Notes: generated from the sequence alone by a model not told the origin. A stretch of DNA of 64,000 nucleotides from Deltaproteobacteria bacterium (GCA_016218825.1 JACRCV010000069.1:1-64000); one strand, 5' to 3'; shown: positions 37,437 to 45,698, numbered from the stretch's first letter. A program made the numbers and translations.

Positions 37437-39179
37437 ATGGCCAAAGTCGTCCTGAGACCGATCGGCGCCGAGCTCGCTCTGTCCCCGAGCGCGGTGGGCG
37501 GTGACAAGAGTCGGGCGCGGATGCTGGAGCTGAACCACCTCCTCGACACCCGGCGCGCCGAAGTGCGGGCGGGGTGGGGGCAAAGCTACGTCGAGCGGGT
37601 GCACGCCAAGGGCAAGATGACGAGCTGGGAGCGGATCGAGGCCCTGAAGGACCCGGGCACCGCGGTCTACCCGATCGGCACCTTCGTCAGCTACGGCGTC
37701 AAGTTCGGCGACGACGGTAGGACCTCGCCGGCGGCGGGGGTGATCACCGCGTTCGCGCGGGTCTGCGAGCGCTACGTCGTGGTGATCGCCAACGACAACA
37801 CCGTGGCCTCGGGCTCGTGGTGGCCTTTGACCCCGGAGAAGATCGAGCGGGCCCAGGAGGTGGCGCTGCGCCTGCGGTTGCCGGTGATCTACCTGGTCGA
37901 CTGCTCGGGGCTGTTCCTGCCGGAGCAGGCCCGGACCTTCCCCGGCAAGACCGGCGCCGGCCACATCTTCAAGATGAACTCGCTGTTGTCGGCGAGCCAC
38001 GTGCCGCAAGTGGCCGGCGTGTTCGGCGACTGCATCGCCGGTGGCGGCTACATGCCGATCATCTCCGACAAGGTCTTCATGACCGAGCAGGCCTACATGG
38101 TGATCGCCGGCGCGGCGCTCGTCAAAGGCGGCAAGTCGCAGCACATCACCTCGCTCGGCATCGGCGGCCCGGACGTGCACGTGCACGTGTCGAACTGCGC
38201 CGACGAGCGCGTCCCCGATGACGACGCCTTGCTGCACAAGATCCGCAGCGAGGTGCGCGGCCTGCCGTCGAGCGCCGTGCCCTACTACCGCTTCGGCGCC
38301 GATCCGGCGGCGCCCCGTTTTCCGACCGCCGACCTGGTGGGGCTGTTGCCCGCCGATCACCGCGTGGTCTACGACGTCCGCCAGGTCATCGCCCGCCTCA
38401 CCGACAGCTCGCTGTTCGGCGAGACCCTGGAGCACGTCGGCCCGGAGATGGTGACCGGCATCGGCCGGGTGGGCGGCCTCTACGTCGGCATCATCGCCAA
38501 CAACCAGCAGCTCACCCCGCATCCGCGCAGCCGTGGCGTGACGCGGCCCGGCGGCATCCTCTACCGCGAGGGCATCGCCAAGATCTCGGCGTTCTCGCGC
38601 GCCTGCAACGACGACGGCATCCCGATCGTCTGGCTGCAGGACATCTCCGGCTTCGACATCGGCCCGGAGGCCGAGCGCGAGGGGCTCTTGGGTTACGGCT
38701 CGAGCCTGATCTACACCAACTCGACGAACGCGGTGCCGATGATCACGGTCTTGCTGCGCAAGGCCTCGGGCGCCGGCTACTACGCAATGGCCGGTCTTCC
38801 CTACGACCCCGTTCTGCAGTTGTCGACGCCGGTGACGCGCCTCGCGGTGATGGAGGGGCGGACGCTGGCGATCGGCGCCTTCAACACCAAGCTCGACGAC
38901 AACTTCCAGATCATGAGCAACAATCCGGCGGAGCGGGCCAAGGTCGAGGCCGACATGAAGGCGGTCGAAGATCGGATCACCGCCGACATGGATCCGTACC
39001 GCTCGGCGCGGCAGATGGACACCGACGAGATCGTCGCGGTGCACGAGCTGCGCGGCTACCTCGAGGCGGCGGTCGAGATGTGCTACCAGAGCACCGGCTA
39101 TCGGCGGGTGAAGAACCCGCGGATCTGGTCGGTGCACGACCTCAACGTCCTCGCCGAGCGTCCGGTGCTCGAGGAGTGA
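37437..39179 (+). CDS. GcdA-like biotin-dependent carboxyltransferase (acyl-CoA carboxylase beta-type)
   Basis: 580 residues holding both crotonase-like halves in one chain. It resembles the alpha subunit of glutaconyl-CoA decarboxylase more than ordinary propionyl-CoA carboxylase beta, e.g. [49 protein letters not shown] and [18 protein letters not shown]. Oxyanion glycines are present in both halves. No gene for the GcdB membrane sodium pump is nearby and a biotin carboxylase precedes it, so ATP-driven carboxylation is more likely than decarboxylation. Candidate substrates are 3-methylcrotonyl-CoA, given the neighbouring hydratase, or propionyl-CoA. Start ATG 37437 follows the preceding stop by 4 nt. 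Confidence 0.88.
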   Translation: MAKVVLRPIGAELALSPSAVGGDKSRARMLELNHLLDTRRAEVRAGWGQSYVERVHAKGKMTSWERIEALKDPGTAVYPIGTFVSYGVKFGDDGRTSPAAGVITAFARVCERYVVVIANDNTVASGSWWPLTPEKIERAQEVALRLRLPVIYLVDCSGLFLPEQARTFPGKTGAGHIFKMNSLLSASHVPQVAGVFGDCIAGGGYMPIISDKVFMTEQAYMVIAGAALVKGGKSQHITSLGIGGPDVHVHVSNCADERVPDDDALLHKIRSEVRGLPSSAVPYYRFGADPAAPRFPTADLVGLLPADHRVVYDVRQVIARLTDSSLFGETLEHVGPEMVTGIGRVGGLYVGIIANNQQLTPHPRSRGVTRPGGILYREGIAKISAFSRACNDDGIPIVWLQDISGFDIGPEAEREGLLGYGSSLIYTNSTNAVPMITVLLRKASGAGYYAMAGLPYDPVLQLSTPVTRLAVMEGRTLAIGAFNTKLDDNFQIMSNNPAERAKVEADMKAVEDRITADMDPYRSARQMDTDEIVAVHELRGYLEAAVEMCYQSTGYRRVKNPRIWSVHDLNVLAERPVLEE

Positions 39180-39181
39180 GC

Positions 39182-39766
39182 ATGCAGACCGAGGTGCTCT
39201 TGGCGCAGATCGAGCGGCGCGGCGACGACGGCGTCGTGGTGCGCTCCCCCGTGGTCGGCGTCCTCGATGACCTGCCGGGCGTCGGCGTCTACCTGCACCC
39301 GCTGCAGACCTTCGCGTACGTCAACATCCTCGGGCGCAAGGTGCCGCTGAAGCTGCCGCGCGACGTGCAGGGCCGAGTCGTCGAGCGCAACGTCGCCGGC
39401 ACCTACACGCCGGTGGACTACGGCCGGACCTTGTTGACCCTGAGCCTGGCCGCGGCGCCGATGGTCGCGAGTGCCGGCGCTGCCGCCCCGAAGGCAGAGG
39501 CGCACGCCGGGCTGGTGCCGGTGCGGACGCCGTCGCAGGGGGTCTTCTATCGCCGTCCGAGCCCCGACAGCCCGCCGTTCGTCGAGGAGGGGAGCGCGGT
39601 CACCGCCGGCACCGTTCTCGGGGTCGTCGAGGTGATGAAGTGCTTCAACCAGATCACCTACGGGGGCCCCAGCGTGCCGCCTGCGGGCAAGGTCGCGAAG
39701 ATCTTGGCCGCGGACGCGAGCGAAGTCGGCTTCGATCAGGTGATCATGCTCATCGAGCCGGGGTAG
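39182..39766 (+). CDS. Biotin carboxyl carrier protein with two biotinyl-like domains
   Basis: 194 residues. The C-terminal domain (115-193) carries the biotin site VEVMKCFNQI (K153; EVMK instead of EAMK) in TPSQGVFYRRPSP...VEEGSAVTAGTVLGVVEVMK. The N-terminal 90 residues (VRSPVVGVLDDLPGVG...ILGRKVPLKLPRDVQGRVVERNVAGTYTPVDYGRTLLTL) have a second biotinyl/lipoyl-like hairpin barrel without an EAMK-type loop, so it is probably structural. An Ala-rich linker joins the two. The start is three nt after the carboxyltransferase stop. Confidence 0.88.
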   Translation: MQTEVLLAQIERRGDDGVVVRSPVVGVLDDLPGVGVYLHPLQTFAYVNILGRKVPLKLPRDVQGRVVERNVAGTYTPVDYGRTLLTLSLAAAPMVASAGAAAPKAEAHAGLVPVRTPSQGVFYRRPSPDSPPFVEEGSAVTAGTVLGVVEVMKCFNQITYGGPSVPPAGKVAKILAADASEVGFDQVIMLIEPG

Positions 39767-39810
39767 GCGTTTCGTCGTTCGATTTGCCCTGAGCCGGCGT
39801 GCGCTGCTCC

Positions 39811-39840
39811 TTGTTCTGACCCCGGGTCCTGCGCTATAGC
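39811..39840 (+). promoter_or_regulatory. Candidate promoter for the microcompartment operon
   Basis: TTGTTC at 39811-39816, 18-nt spacer, TATAGC at 39835-39840, 29 nt before the BMC-T ATG, which has GCGGAAGA as ribosome-binding site. The -35 match is weak, so read-through from the carboxylase genes is also possible. Confidence 0.35.
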
Positions 39841-39869
39841 CGCACGAGCTTTCAACGAGCGGAAGATCC

Positions 39870-40502
39870 ATGAGCGTATCGCTTCGCACCTACGTCTTTC
39901 TCGATTCGTTGCAGCCGCAGCTCACCGGCCACCTGTGCTCGACCTGCCGCGGGTTCTGGCCGGTGCCCTCGGAGGCGGCGTTGTACATCGAGGTCGCGCC
40001 CGGCATGGGGATCCATCGCCTGCTCGATCGGGCGCTGAAGGCCACCGCCGTGCACCCGGCGACCATCGTCGTCGAGCGCGCCTACGGCATGGTGATGCTG
40101 CACTCGCACGACAAGGGCGAGGTGCACTCCGCCGGCAAGGCGATCCTGGACGAGCTCGGCATCAAAGAGGAAGACCGCCTGAAGCCGAAGCTGGTCACCA
40201 ATCAGATCATCCGCTCGATCGAGCCCGACCACGCGCAGTGCGTCAACAAGATCCGCTACGGCTCGATGATCAACCCCGGCGAGTCGCTCCTGATCATGGA
40301 GTCGGTGCCGGCGGCGTACATCTCGTTCGCGGCCAACGAGGCCGAGAAGGCGGCGAACGTCTTGCTCCTGGAGTGCCAGAGCTTCGGCGCCTACGGCCGG
40401 CTCTACATGGCCGGCAGCGAATCGGAGATCGACTCGGCCGCCGCGGCCGCGAACGCGGCGCTCGCGAGCGTCACCGGCAAAGAAGGCGCGACGTCGTCGT
40501 AG
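39870..40502 (+). CDS. BMC-T shell protein (tandem BMC-domain trimer former)
   Basis: 210 residues, two fused BMC (PF00936) domains: residues about 1-100 (LRTYVFLDSLQPQLTG...IEVAPGMGIHRLLDRALKAT...VVERAYGMVMLH) and 105-205 (KLVTNQIIRSIEPDHAQC...ESLLIMESVPAAYISFAANEAEKAANV...FGAYGRLYMAG). From memory it resembles the stacked BMC-T trimer class of Haliangium ochraceum. Such trimers tile the shell and may gate large pores. A CSTC pair (C23/C26) near the start could hold a metal or disulfide; that is inference. Starts 103 nt after the biotin carrier gene; a stem-loop separates it from BMC-H. Confidence 0.93.
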   Translation: MSVSLRTYVFLDSLQPQLTGHLCSTCRGFWPVPSEAALYIEVAPGMGIHRLLDRALKATAVHPATIVVERAYGMVMLHSHDKGEVHSAGKAILDELGIKEEDRLKPKLVTNQIIRSIEPDHAQCVNKIRYGSMINPGESLLIMESVPAAYISFAANEAEKAANVLLLECQSFGAYGRLYMAGSESEIDSAAAAANAALASVTGKEGATSS

Positions 40503-40513
40503 CTCGAGAACCA

Positions 40514-40548
40514 GCGGCAGAGGGACCCGAGAGGGTCGACGCTGCCGC
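40514..40548 (+). promoter_or_regulatory. RNA stem-loop between BMC-T and BMC-H
   Basis: The outer 7-bp stem is GCGGCAG (40514-40520) with CTGCCGC (40542-40548). A small internal loop separates it from the inner 5-bp stem, GACCC (40524-40528) with GGGTC (40533-40537), closed by the GNRA tetraloop GAGA. It fills the only long gap inside the shell operon (60 nt). The BMC-H ribosome-binding site follows a few bases later. No T-run follows, so it is more likely a processing or stability element setting shell-protein ratios than a terminator. Confidence 0.7.
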
Positions 40549-40562
40549 GATGAGGGAAAGCA

Positions 40563-40856
40563 ATGGCAGAAGCACTCGGGATGATTGAAACCAAAGGGTT
40601 CGTGGCGATGGTCGAGGCGTCCGACGCCATGGTCAAGGCGGCGCGCGTCGAGCTCGTCGGCTACGAGCGCATCGGCGGCGGCTTCGTGACCGCGGTGGTG
40701 CGCGGCGACGTGGCGGCGGTCAAGGCGGCGACCGAGGCCGGGGCCCGCGCGGCGGAGCGCGTCGGTGAAGTGGTCAGCGTCCACGTGATCCCGCGGCCGC
40801 ACGTCAACATCGACGAAGTGCTGCCGCTCGGCCGGCAGGGCTCGACGGAGAAGTAA
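40563..40856 (+). CDS. BMC-H shell protein (hexamer)
   Basis: 97 residues, a single canonical BMC domain ([47 protein letters not shown]). The pore loop region is ERIGGGF, and the C-terminal [15 protein letters not shown] is typical of PduA/EutM-like hexamers. It should be the most abundant facet tile of the compartment. It is preceded by GAGGGAAAG and by the stem-loop described separately. The BMC-P gene begins three nt after its stop. Confidence 0.97.
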   Translation: MAEALGMIETKGFVAMVEASDAMVKAARVELVGYERIGGGFVTAVVRGDVAAVKAATEAGARAAERVGEVVSVHVIPRPHVNIDEVLPLGRQGSTEK

Positions 40857-40859
40857 GCC

Positions 40860-41162
40860 TTGTTGCTGGCTCGCGTCATCGGCACGGTGGTCGCGACGCG
40901 CAAGGAAGTCGAGCTCGAGGGCCTCAAGTTTCTCCTCCTCCAGGGTACGGAGGTGGACGGGGTGGCCAAGGGCGGCTTCGTTGTCGCGGTGGACGCGGTC
41001 GGGGCCGGGGTGGGCGACCTGGTCCTCTACGCCACCGGCAGCTCGGCGCGGCAGACCGTGGTCACCAAGGACCGGCCGGTGGACGCCACGGTCATGGCGA
41101 TCGTCGACCTGGTCGAAGAGCAGGGCGCGCTGCGCTACGAGAAGCGCGCCGACCCGTCGTGA
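40860..41162 (+). CDS. BMC-P shell protein (EutN/CcmL pentamer, vertex)
   Basis: 100 residues of the EutN/CcmL family: [27 protein letters not shown] at the start, [25 protein letters not shown] in the core and [14 protein letters not shown] near the end, all diagnostic. Pentamers cap the icosahedral vertices. The start codon is TTG, with GGAG at 40847-40850 inside the end of the BMC-H gene; a weak start fits the low copy number of pentamers. One pentamer paralog only is present here. Confidence 0.95.
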   Translation: MLLARVIGTVVATRKEVELEGLKFLLLQGTEVDGVAKGGFVVAVDAVGAGVGDLVLYATGSSARQTVVTKDRPVDATVMAIVDLVEEQGALRYEKRADPS

Positions 41163-41185
41163 CGCCGCCGACTTTCAGGTGATCC

Positions 41186-42667
41186 GTGCCCTATCTCTCT
41201 GAAGACAAGATTGCGTCGATCGTCGAGCGGGTGGTGTCGCGCCTGCAACAGGGCGAGACCCGGGTGCCGCTGTATACCCCGGCCGAGGAGACTTCGGCGG
41301 CGACGCCACGCGCGACGCAGGCCAAGTGGAGCCAGCCGGCGGCGGTGCGCCACGCCGGCGCCGGGCGGGGGGTGTTCACCGATCTCGACGCCGCGGTCGA
41401 CGCGGCGCGCCTGGCGTTTCAGCGCTACAGCTCGATGGGGCTGGAGCTGCGCTACAAGGTCGTCGCCGAGATGCGGCGCGAGGCGCACAAACACGTCGAT
41501 CTGATCTCGAAGATGGCGGTCGACGAGACCGGCCTCGGGCGCTTCGACCAGAAGCAGCTGAAGAACCGCCTGGTCATCGACAAGACCCCGGGCCCCGAGA
41601 TCCTCGTGCCCTGGGCGCAGAGCGGCGACGACGGCCTGACGCTCGAGGAGTACGCCCCCTACGGGGTCATCGGCGCCATCACCCCGACGACGAACCCGTC
41701 GGAGACCATCATCTGCAACGGCATCGGCATGGTCGCGGCCGGCAACGCGGTGGTCTTCAACGGCCACCCGGGCGCCAAGCGCACCTCGGCCACCACCGTG
41801 AGCCTGTTGAACGACGCCATCGTCCGCGCCGGCGGGCCGGAGAACCTCCTCGCCTGCGTCGCCGAGCCGACCATCGAGACCGCGCAGAAGCTGATGCGCC
41901 ACGCCGGCACCCGCATCATCGTCGTCACCGGCGGCCCGGCGGTGGTCAAAGAGGCGATGACCTCCGGCAAGAAGGTGATCGCCGGGGGCCCCGGCAACCC
42001 CCCGGTGGTCGTCGACGACAGCGCCGACCTGGAGACCGCGGCCGACGGCATCGTCCGCGGCGTGTCGCTCGACAACAACATCGTCTGCACCGCGGAGAAA
42101 GAGATCATCGCGGTCGCGAGCATCGCCGATCGCCTGCAGGCGCTGCTCGTCAAGCACGGCGCCTACAAGCTCAGCCCCGAGGAGTGCGGCCGGGTCGAGA
42201 AGGTCGTGCTCGACGGCGATCATCCGAACAAGAAGTGGGTTGGCAAGGATGCGCTGTTGATCTTGCGCGAGGCGCAGGTGAACGCGCCCCAAGGCACCCT
42301 GATCGCGTTCGCCGACGTGCCCGAGCCGCACCCCTTCGTGCAGGTGGAGCTGCTGATGCCGGTGACCGGCCTGGTGCGGGTCGCCGACGTGCGCGAGGCC
42401 ATCCACACCGCGGTCCGGGTCGAGCACGGCTGCTGTCACACCGCGGTCATGTACTCCAAGAACATCGAGAACCTGCACAACATGGCGCGCGCGGTGAATA
42501 CGACGATCTTCAGCAAGAACGCGCCGAGCTTCGCGGGCCTGGGCCTGGGCGGCGAAGGCTACACCTCGTTCACCATCGCCAGCCCCACCGGCGAAGGGAT
42601 GACCAACGCCAAGCACTTCTCCCGGATGCGGCGCTGCATGCTCAAGGACTATTTCCGCATTGTCTAG
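41186..42667 (+). CDS. CoA-acylating aldehyde dehydrogenase of the microcompartment (PduP/EutE-like)
   Basis: 493 residues; GTG start. The N-terminal 22 residues (YLSEDKIASIVERVVSRLQ) form an amphipathic helix followed by a Pro/Ala-rich linker to about residue 60, the classic encapsulation-peptide arrangement for shell loading. The ALDH core follows. NAD site ITPTTNPSETIICNGI matches CoA-acylating members. Nucleophile C301 is in DNNIVCTAEKEIIA, and the C-terminus is GGEGYTSFTIASPTGEG. It oxidises an aldehyde to acyl-CoA. No alcohol dehydrogenase, phosphotransacylase or aldehyde-generating signature enzyme is encoded beside it. A 3' element begins 16 nt after the stop. Confidence 0.95.
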   Translation: MPYLSEDKIASIVERVVSRLQQGETRVPLYTPAEETSAATPRATQAKWSQPAAVRHAGAGRGVFTDLDAAVDAARLAFQRYSSMGLELRYKVVAEMRREAHKHVDLISKMAVDETGLGRFDQKQLKNRLVIDKTPGPEILVPWAQSGDDGLTLEEYAPYGVIGAITPTTNPSETIICNGIGMVAAGNAVVFNGHPGAKRTSATTVSLLNDAIVRAGGPENLLACVAEPTIETAQKLMRHAGTRIIVVTGGPAVVKEAMTSGKKVIAGGPGNPPVVVDDSADLETAADGIVRGVSLDNNIVCTAEKEIIAVASIADRLQALLVKHGAYKLSPEECGRVEKVVLDGDHPNKKWVGKDALLILREAQVNAPQGTLIAFADVPEPHPFVQVELLMPVTGLVRVADVREAIHTAVRVEHGCCHTAVMYSKNIENLHNMARAVNTTIFSKNAPSFAGLGLGGEGYTSFTIASPTGEGMTNAKHFSRMRRCMLKDYFRIV

Positions 42668-42683
42668 GACGCTCGCCACTGCC

Positions 42684-42762
42684 TTTGATTCCCGCGCTGC
42701 GGCTGCCGCAGCGCTCCCCACCCCCACTCCCCCAGCCCCTCGCCCCCGGGTGGGGCGAGGGG
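42684..42762 (+). repeat. Dispersed two-hairpin 3' element, copy E
   Basis: TTTGATTCCC starts exactly 16 nt after the aldehyde dehydrogenase stop. First stem 42694-42703 with 42705-42714: both arms differ from copy A at the same pair (C-G to T-A), a compensatory change. C-rich tract, then second hairpin 42736-42746 with 42752-42762 (11 bp, loop CGGGT). Confidence 0.92.
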
Positions 42763-42796
42763 AGCCGCTCAACCCGAGCGCGGAGTGCTGTGGTCG

Positions 42797-44158
42797 ATGA
42801 CGTACGATCGTCACTTCCACGAGCCGCTGCCGCCTGACCTCCGGCGGCTGTTTCGCCGCCGCCAGGTCCGCGACCTGAAGATCGATCTGTGGAACGCCTT
42901 CGTCGACACCGGCCTTCTGGAGATCAACGACGCCGACGTCTCGGTGCTGCCGCGGCTGTTGCCGCTGTCGTACCACAAGGTGATCGTCCGCACCTGCCGC
43001 GATCTGACCGAGCTCTTGATGCGCTTCTTGTCGCTGCCGCAAGACACGCTCGAGCGGCACCTGATCGACACCCCGGTCACCCGGTTCCTGGTGGACGAGC
43101 TCGGGGTGCTCAAGCACCGCAAGCGCCGGATCTGCGGCAGCCTGCGCTACGACTTGGCGATCGTCGGCGAGCCTTGTGCCACGAACCCGCCCAAGCTCTT
43201 CGAGATCAACGAGATCGGCTTCGACGGCGCCGGGCGCTCGTCGCTCATCCAGAGCACGCTCTTTGCTCTGTTCCCCGAGCTCGCAAACCGGGTGCGCTGC
43301 GTCGACACCGCGGGCGCCGAGGCCAGGAACCTGAGGCGCCTCGGGCGACGGATCCTGCGGCTGCAATACGACAGCTACAACTGGGAGGAGGAGGTCCTGG
43401 TCGCCCGCTGCCGGCAAATCGGCGTCGAGCTCGAGCTGGTGTCGCCGGCGCTCTTCGGCCTGGAGATCGACGCCGACTACCCGCTGTTGAAACGAGGCCG
43501 GATCGGCCTCGAACGCGGCCAGGTGCGGGTCCGAGGCGACCGGCGCCCGTTCGCCGGCACCTGGATGGGGTACAGCTTCTCCCTCGACGACTACCGCGAG
43601 GCGGCGCCGCTGTTCGCGCTCTTGACCCGCGCCCAGACGCCGCAATACGCGCCGTTCTTGACCGGCCTGTTCGCGCCCAAGAGCACGCTCGTCCTCCTGT
43701 CCGACGCCGGCCTGCGCGAGCGGTTGTTGGGCCGCGCGCGGGCGCGACGCCTCGGCGCCTCGATCCTGCCGGCGACGCTCCTCGCGGGCCACGAGGCAGC
43801 TCTCGAGGCCGCGAGCCAGGACTACGTCATCAAGCACGTCGACGGCATGGGCGGCGAGCAGGTGTTCCTGGGCATCGACGCCAGACGCCGCCTGGCGCGG
43901 ATCCCCAAGGCGAAGCGCCGCGAGTGGGTGATCCAGGAGCGCACCCGCCTGAACACCATCGACGTCGACGGCTTCGCGTCCCGCCGTCGCAGAGTGATCG
44001 CGGACCTCGGCGCCTACGTGCAGTACGACTGGGACGGGGAGCGCTTCAGCGCCTTCGAGGTCGGCGGCTTCATCACCCGGGCGACGAACCGCAGCCAGAA
44101 GGTCAACGTCTCCGGCGGCGGCATCCAGGTGCCGGTGATGTTCGACGTCAGGCGTTGA
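42797..44158 (+). CDS. ATP-grasp-like protein of unknown function
   Basis: 453 residues from ATG 42797 (GTG 42785 in frame). Features that suggest an ATP-grasp fold are PKLFEINEIGFDGAGRSSL (acidic metal-binding EINE), DYVIKHVDGMGGEQVFLGID (nucleotide-binding Lys and Gly-rich loop), RREWVIQERT (Gln-Glu adenine contact) and the final QKVNVSGGGIQVPVMF (GGG with Asn). The order acidic motif first, Lys-Gly loop later suggests a circularly permuted arrangement as in glutathionylspermidine-synthase-like proteins. The substrate is unknown. It overlaps the SCP2-like gene tail to tail by 11 nt. It is not clearly part of the microcompartment. Confidence 0.65.
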   Translation: MTYDRHFHEPLPPDLRRLFRRRQVRDLKIDLWNAFVDTGLLEINDADVSVLPRLLPLSYHKVIVRTCRDLTELLMRFLSLPQDTLERHLIDTPVTRFLVDELGVLKHRKRRICGSLRYDLAIVGEPCATNPPKLFEINEIGFDGAGRSSLIQSTLFALFPELANRVRCVDTAGAEARNLRRLGRRILRLQYDSYNWEEEVLVARCRQIGVELELVSPALFGLEIDADYPLLKRGRIGLERGQVRVRGDRRPFAGTWMGYSFSLDDYREAAPLFALLTRAQTPQYAPFLTGLFAPKSTLVLLSDAGLRERLLGRARARRLGASILPATLLAGHEAALEAASQDYVIKHVDGMGGEQVFLGIDARRRLARIPKAKRREWVIQERTRLNTIDVDGFASRRRRVIADLGAYVQYDWDGERFSAFEVGGFITRATNRSQKVNVSGGGIQVPVMFDVRR

Positions 44159-44762
44159 GGCCCAACAGGGCGGCGAGGCGCAACAGGTAGCCGGCGTCGC
44201 CGCGGACCGCGGTGCGTGACTTGAGCAGGCGCGCCAGGGTCACTTCGCCGCGGATCAAGGCCCAGAGCTCCGGCTCCTGCAGGCTCAACCCGGCGGTGGG
44301 GCCGGCGCCGGAGGCGATCTCGACCGCGAAGCGGGCGGCGTCGCCGGCGTCGTCGGTGATCTCGAGGTCGAGCGTTCCGGGGAGGAGGTCGAGGCGGTCC
44401 AGGCGGGCGCCGACGTCGGCGGTCGTCATGAAGCTTGTGAGCTTGGCCTGGATCGCCGGCAGGCGGACCGTGAGGCTCTTGAGCAGCCGCGGCCAGAGGT
44501 CGAGCGAGACTGCGCGCCAGGCGGCGAGATCCGAGCGCACCGAACACAGCGGCGTCGACGCCGGGCCGGCGGCAGCCCGGCAGGTGCCGTGGTCGAGGGT
44601 GATCGTGAACGCCTCGCCGGCGACGATGAGCTCGAGCTCGAGGTGCCAGAGGGGCGGAGGCGCCAAGGCCGGGAACATGGCGCTCCAGACCTTCGGCAGG
44701 TAGTCGAGGTAGAAGGACGCCGGGGTGGCGCGTGCCGGCGGGGGCGGGACTACGACCGCCAT
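44148..44762 (-). CDS. Putative SCP2-like lipid-binding protein
   Basis: 204 residues, no signal peptide. The C-terminal segment PELWALIRGEVTLARLLKSRTAVRGDAGYLLRLAALL has the SCP2 sterol-carrier pattern (Gly, positive/negative turn, GD-x-LL). The N-terminal segment (LVIVAGEAFTITLD...CSVRSDLAAWRAVSLDLWPRLL) looks like a second, weaker SCP2-type half. It lies three nt after the PfkB gene and is the last gene of the kinase operon. Lipid binding is inferred from pattern only. Confidence 0.55.
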   Translation of the reverse strand: MAVVVPPPPARATPASFYLDYLPKVWSAMFPALAPPPLWHLELELIVAGEAFTITLDHGTCRAAAGPASTPLCSVRSDLAAWRAVSLDLWPRLLKSLTVRLPAIQAKLTSFMTTADVGARLDRLDLLPGTLDLEITDDAGDAARFAVEIASGAGPTAGLSLQEPELWALIRGEVTLARLLKSRTAVRGDAGYLLRLAALLGLNA

Positions 44763-44765
44763 GGC

Positions 44766-45698
44766 TCAGGCGGCGGCGAAGGGGTCGAGCTTTAGCGGTG
44801 CGAGCTGGGTCAGCGCGGCGTACTCGGCGACGCGCTTGCGGACGGCCTTGTGGGTCAGGTGCAAGAGCCCCTCGAGGCTGAAGTCCTGGACGCTGAACGA
44901 CGCCATCACCGTGCCCATGATCATCCCCGCCCGCAGGGTCTTGGCGTCGAAGCGCTTGCGGCTGGCGACGTAGCCGAACATGCCGCCGGCAAACGAATCG
45001 CCGGCGCCGGTAGGATCGATCACCCGGTCGAGGGGAAACGCCGGGCTGACGAAGACCCCGGCGCGGTCGAAGAGCAGCGCGCCGTGCTCGCCGCGCTTGA
45101 TGATCACCGCCGCCGGGCCCATGCGCAGGATCACCGTCGCGGCCTTGACCAGGTTGTGCTCGCCGGAGAGCTGCTGCGCCTCGGCGTCGTTGACCAGGAG
45201 CACCTGCACCCGCTTCAGGGTCTTCAACAGCGCCGGGCGCTGGCCTTCGATCCAGTAGTTCATCGTGTCGCAGGCGACGAGGCGGGGGCGCTCGAGCTGG
45301 TCGAGGACCGAGAGCTGCAGGCCCGGATCGATGTTGCCGAGGACGACGAAGCGGCTCCGGCGATAGCTTTGCGGCAGCACCGGCTTGAAGTCGGCGAGGA
45401 CGTTCAGCTGGGTGTCGAGGGTGTGACGGACGTTGAGGTTCTTCTCGTAGACGCCGCGCCAGCGGAAGGTCTTGCCGGCGGCGCGCTGCACCCCGGCGGT
45501 GTCGATCTTGCGCGACTTGAAGAAGTCGAAGTGCGCCTGGGGAAAATCGGCGCCGATGACGCCGACCAGACCGACGCTGGCGAAGTACGACGCGCAGGTG
45601 CCGCAGTAGCTCGCCGAGCCGCCCAACACGTCGTCCCGTTTGCCGTAGGGCGTCTCGACGGCGTCGAACGCCAGGGTGCCGATCACCAACAAGTCCAT
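44766..45698 (-). CDS. PfkB-family carbohydrate/nucleoside kinase
   Basis: 310 residues. N-terminal substrate-binding GGSASYCGTCASYFASVGLVGVIG, C-terminal ATP/anion-hole signature DPTGAGDSFAGGMFGYVA containing the catalytic Asp. This matches the ribokinase/PfkB family. Sugar or nucleoside specificity cannot be told. It is 25 nt downstream of the LysM gene and three nt upstream of the SCP2-like gene; the operon starts with the Ser/Thr kinase. Confidence 0.9.
   Translation of the reverse strand: MDLLVIGTLAFDAVETPYGKRDDVLGGSASYCGTCASYFASVGLVGVIGADFPQAHFDFFKSRKIDTAGVQRAAGKTFRWRGVYEKNLNVRHTLDTQLNVLADFKPVLPQSYRRSRFVVLGNIDPGLQLSVLDQLERPRLVACDTMNYWIEGQRPALLKTLKRVQVLLVNDAEAQQLSGEHNLVKAATVILRMGPAAVIIKRGEHGALLFDRAGVFVSPAFPLDRVIDPTGAGDSFAGGMFGYVASRKRFDAKTLRAGMIMGTVMASFSVQDFSLEGLLHLTHKAVRKRVAEYAALTQLAPLKLDPFAAA

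Noticed and set aside
37437-39179. GcdA-like subunit as part of a sodium-pumping glutaconyl-CoA decarboxylase
   Set aside because: No GcdB-type membrane subunit gene is nearby and a biotin carboxylase gene directly precedes it, which favours ATP-dependent carboxylation.
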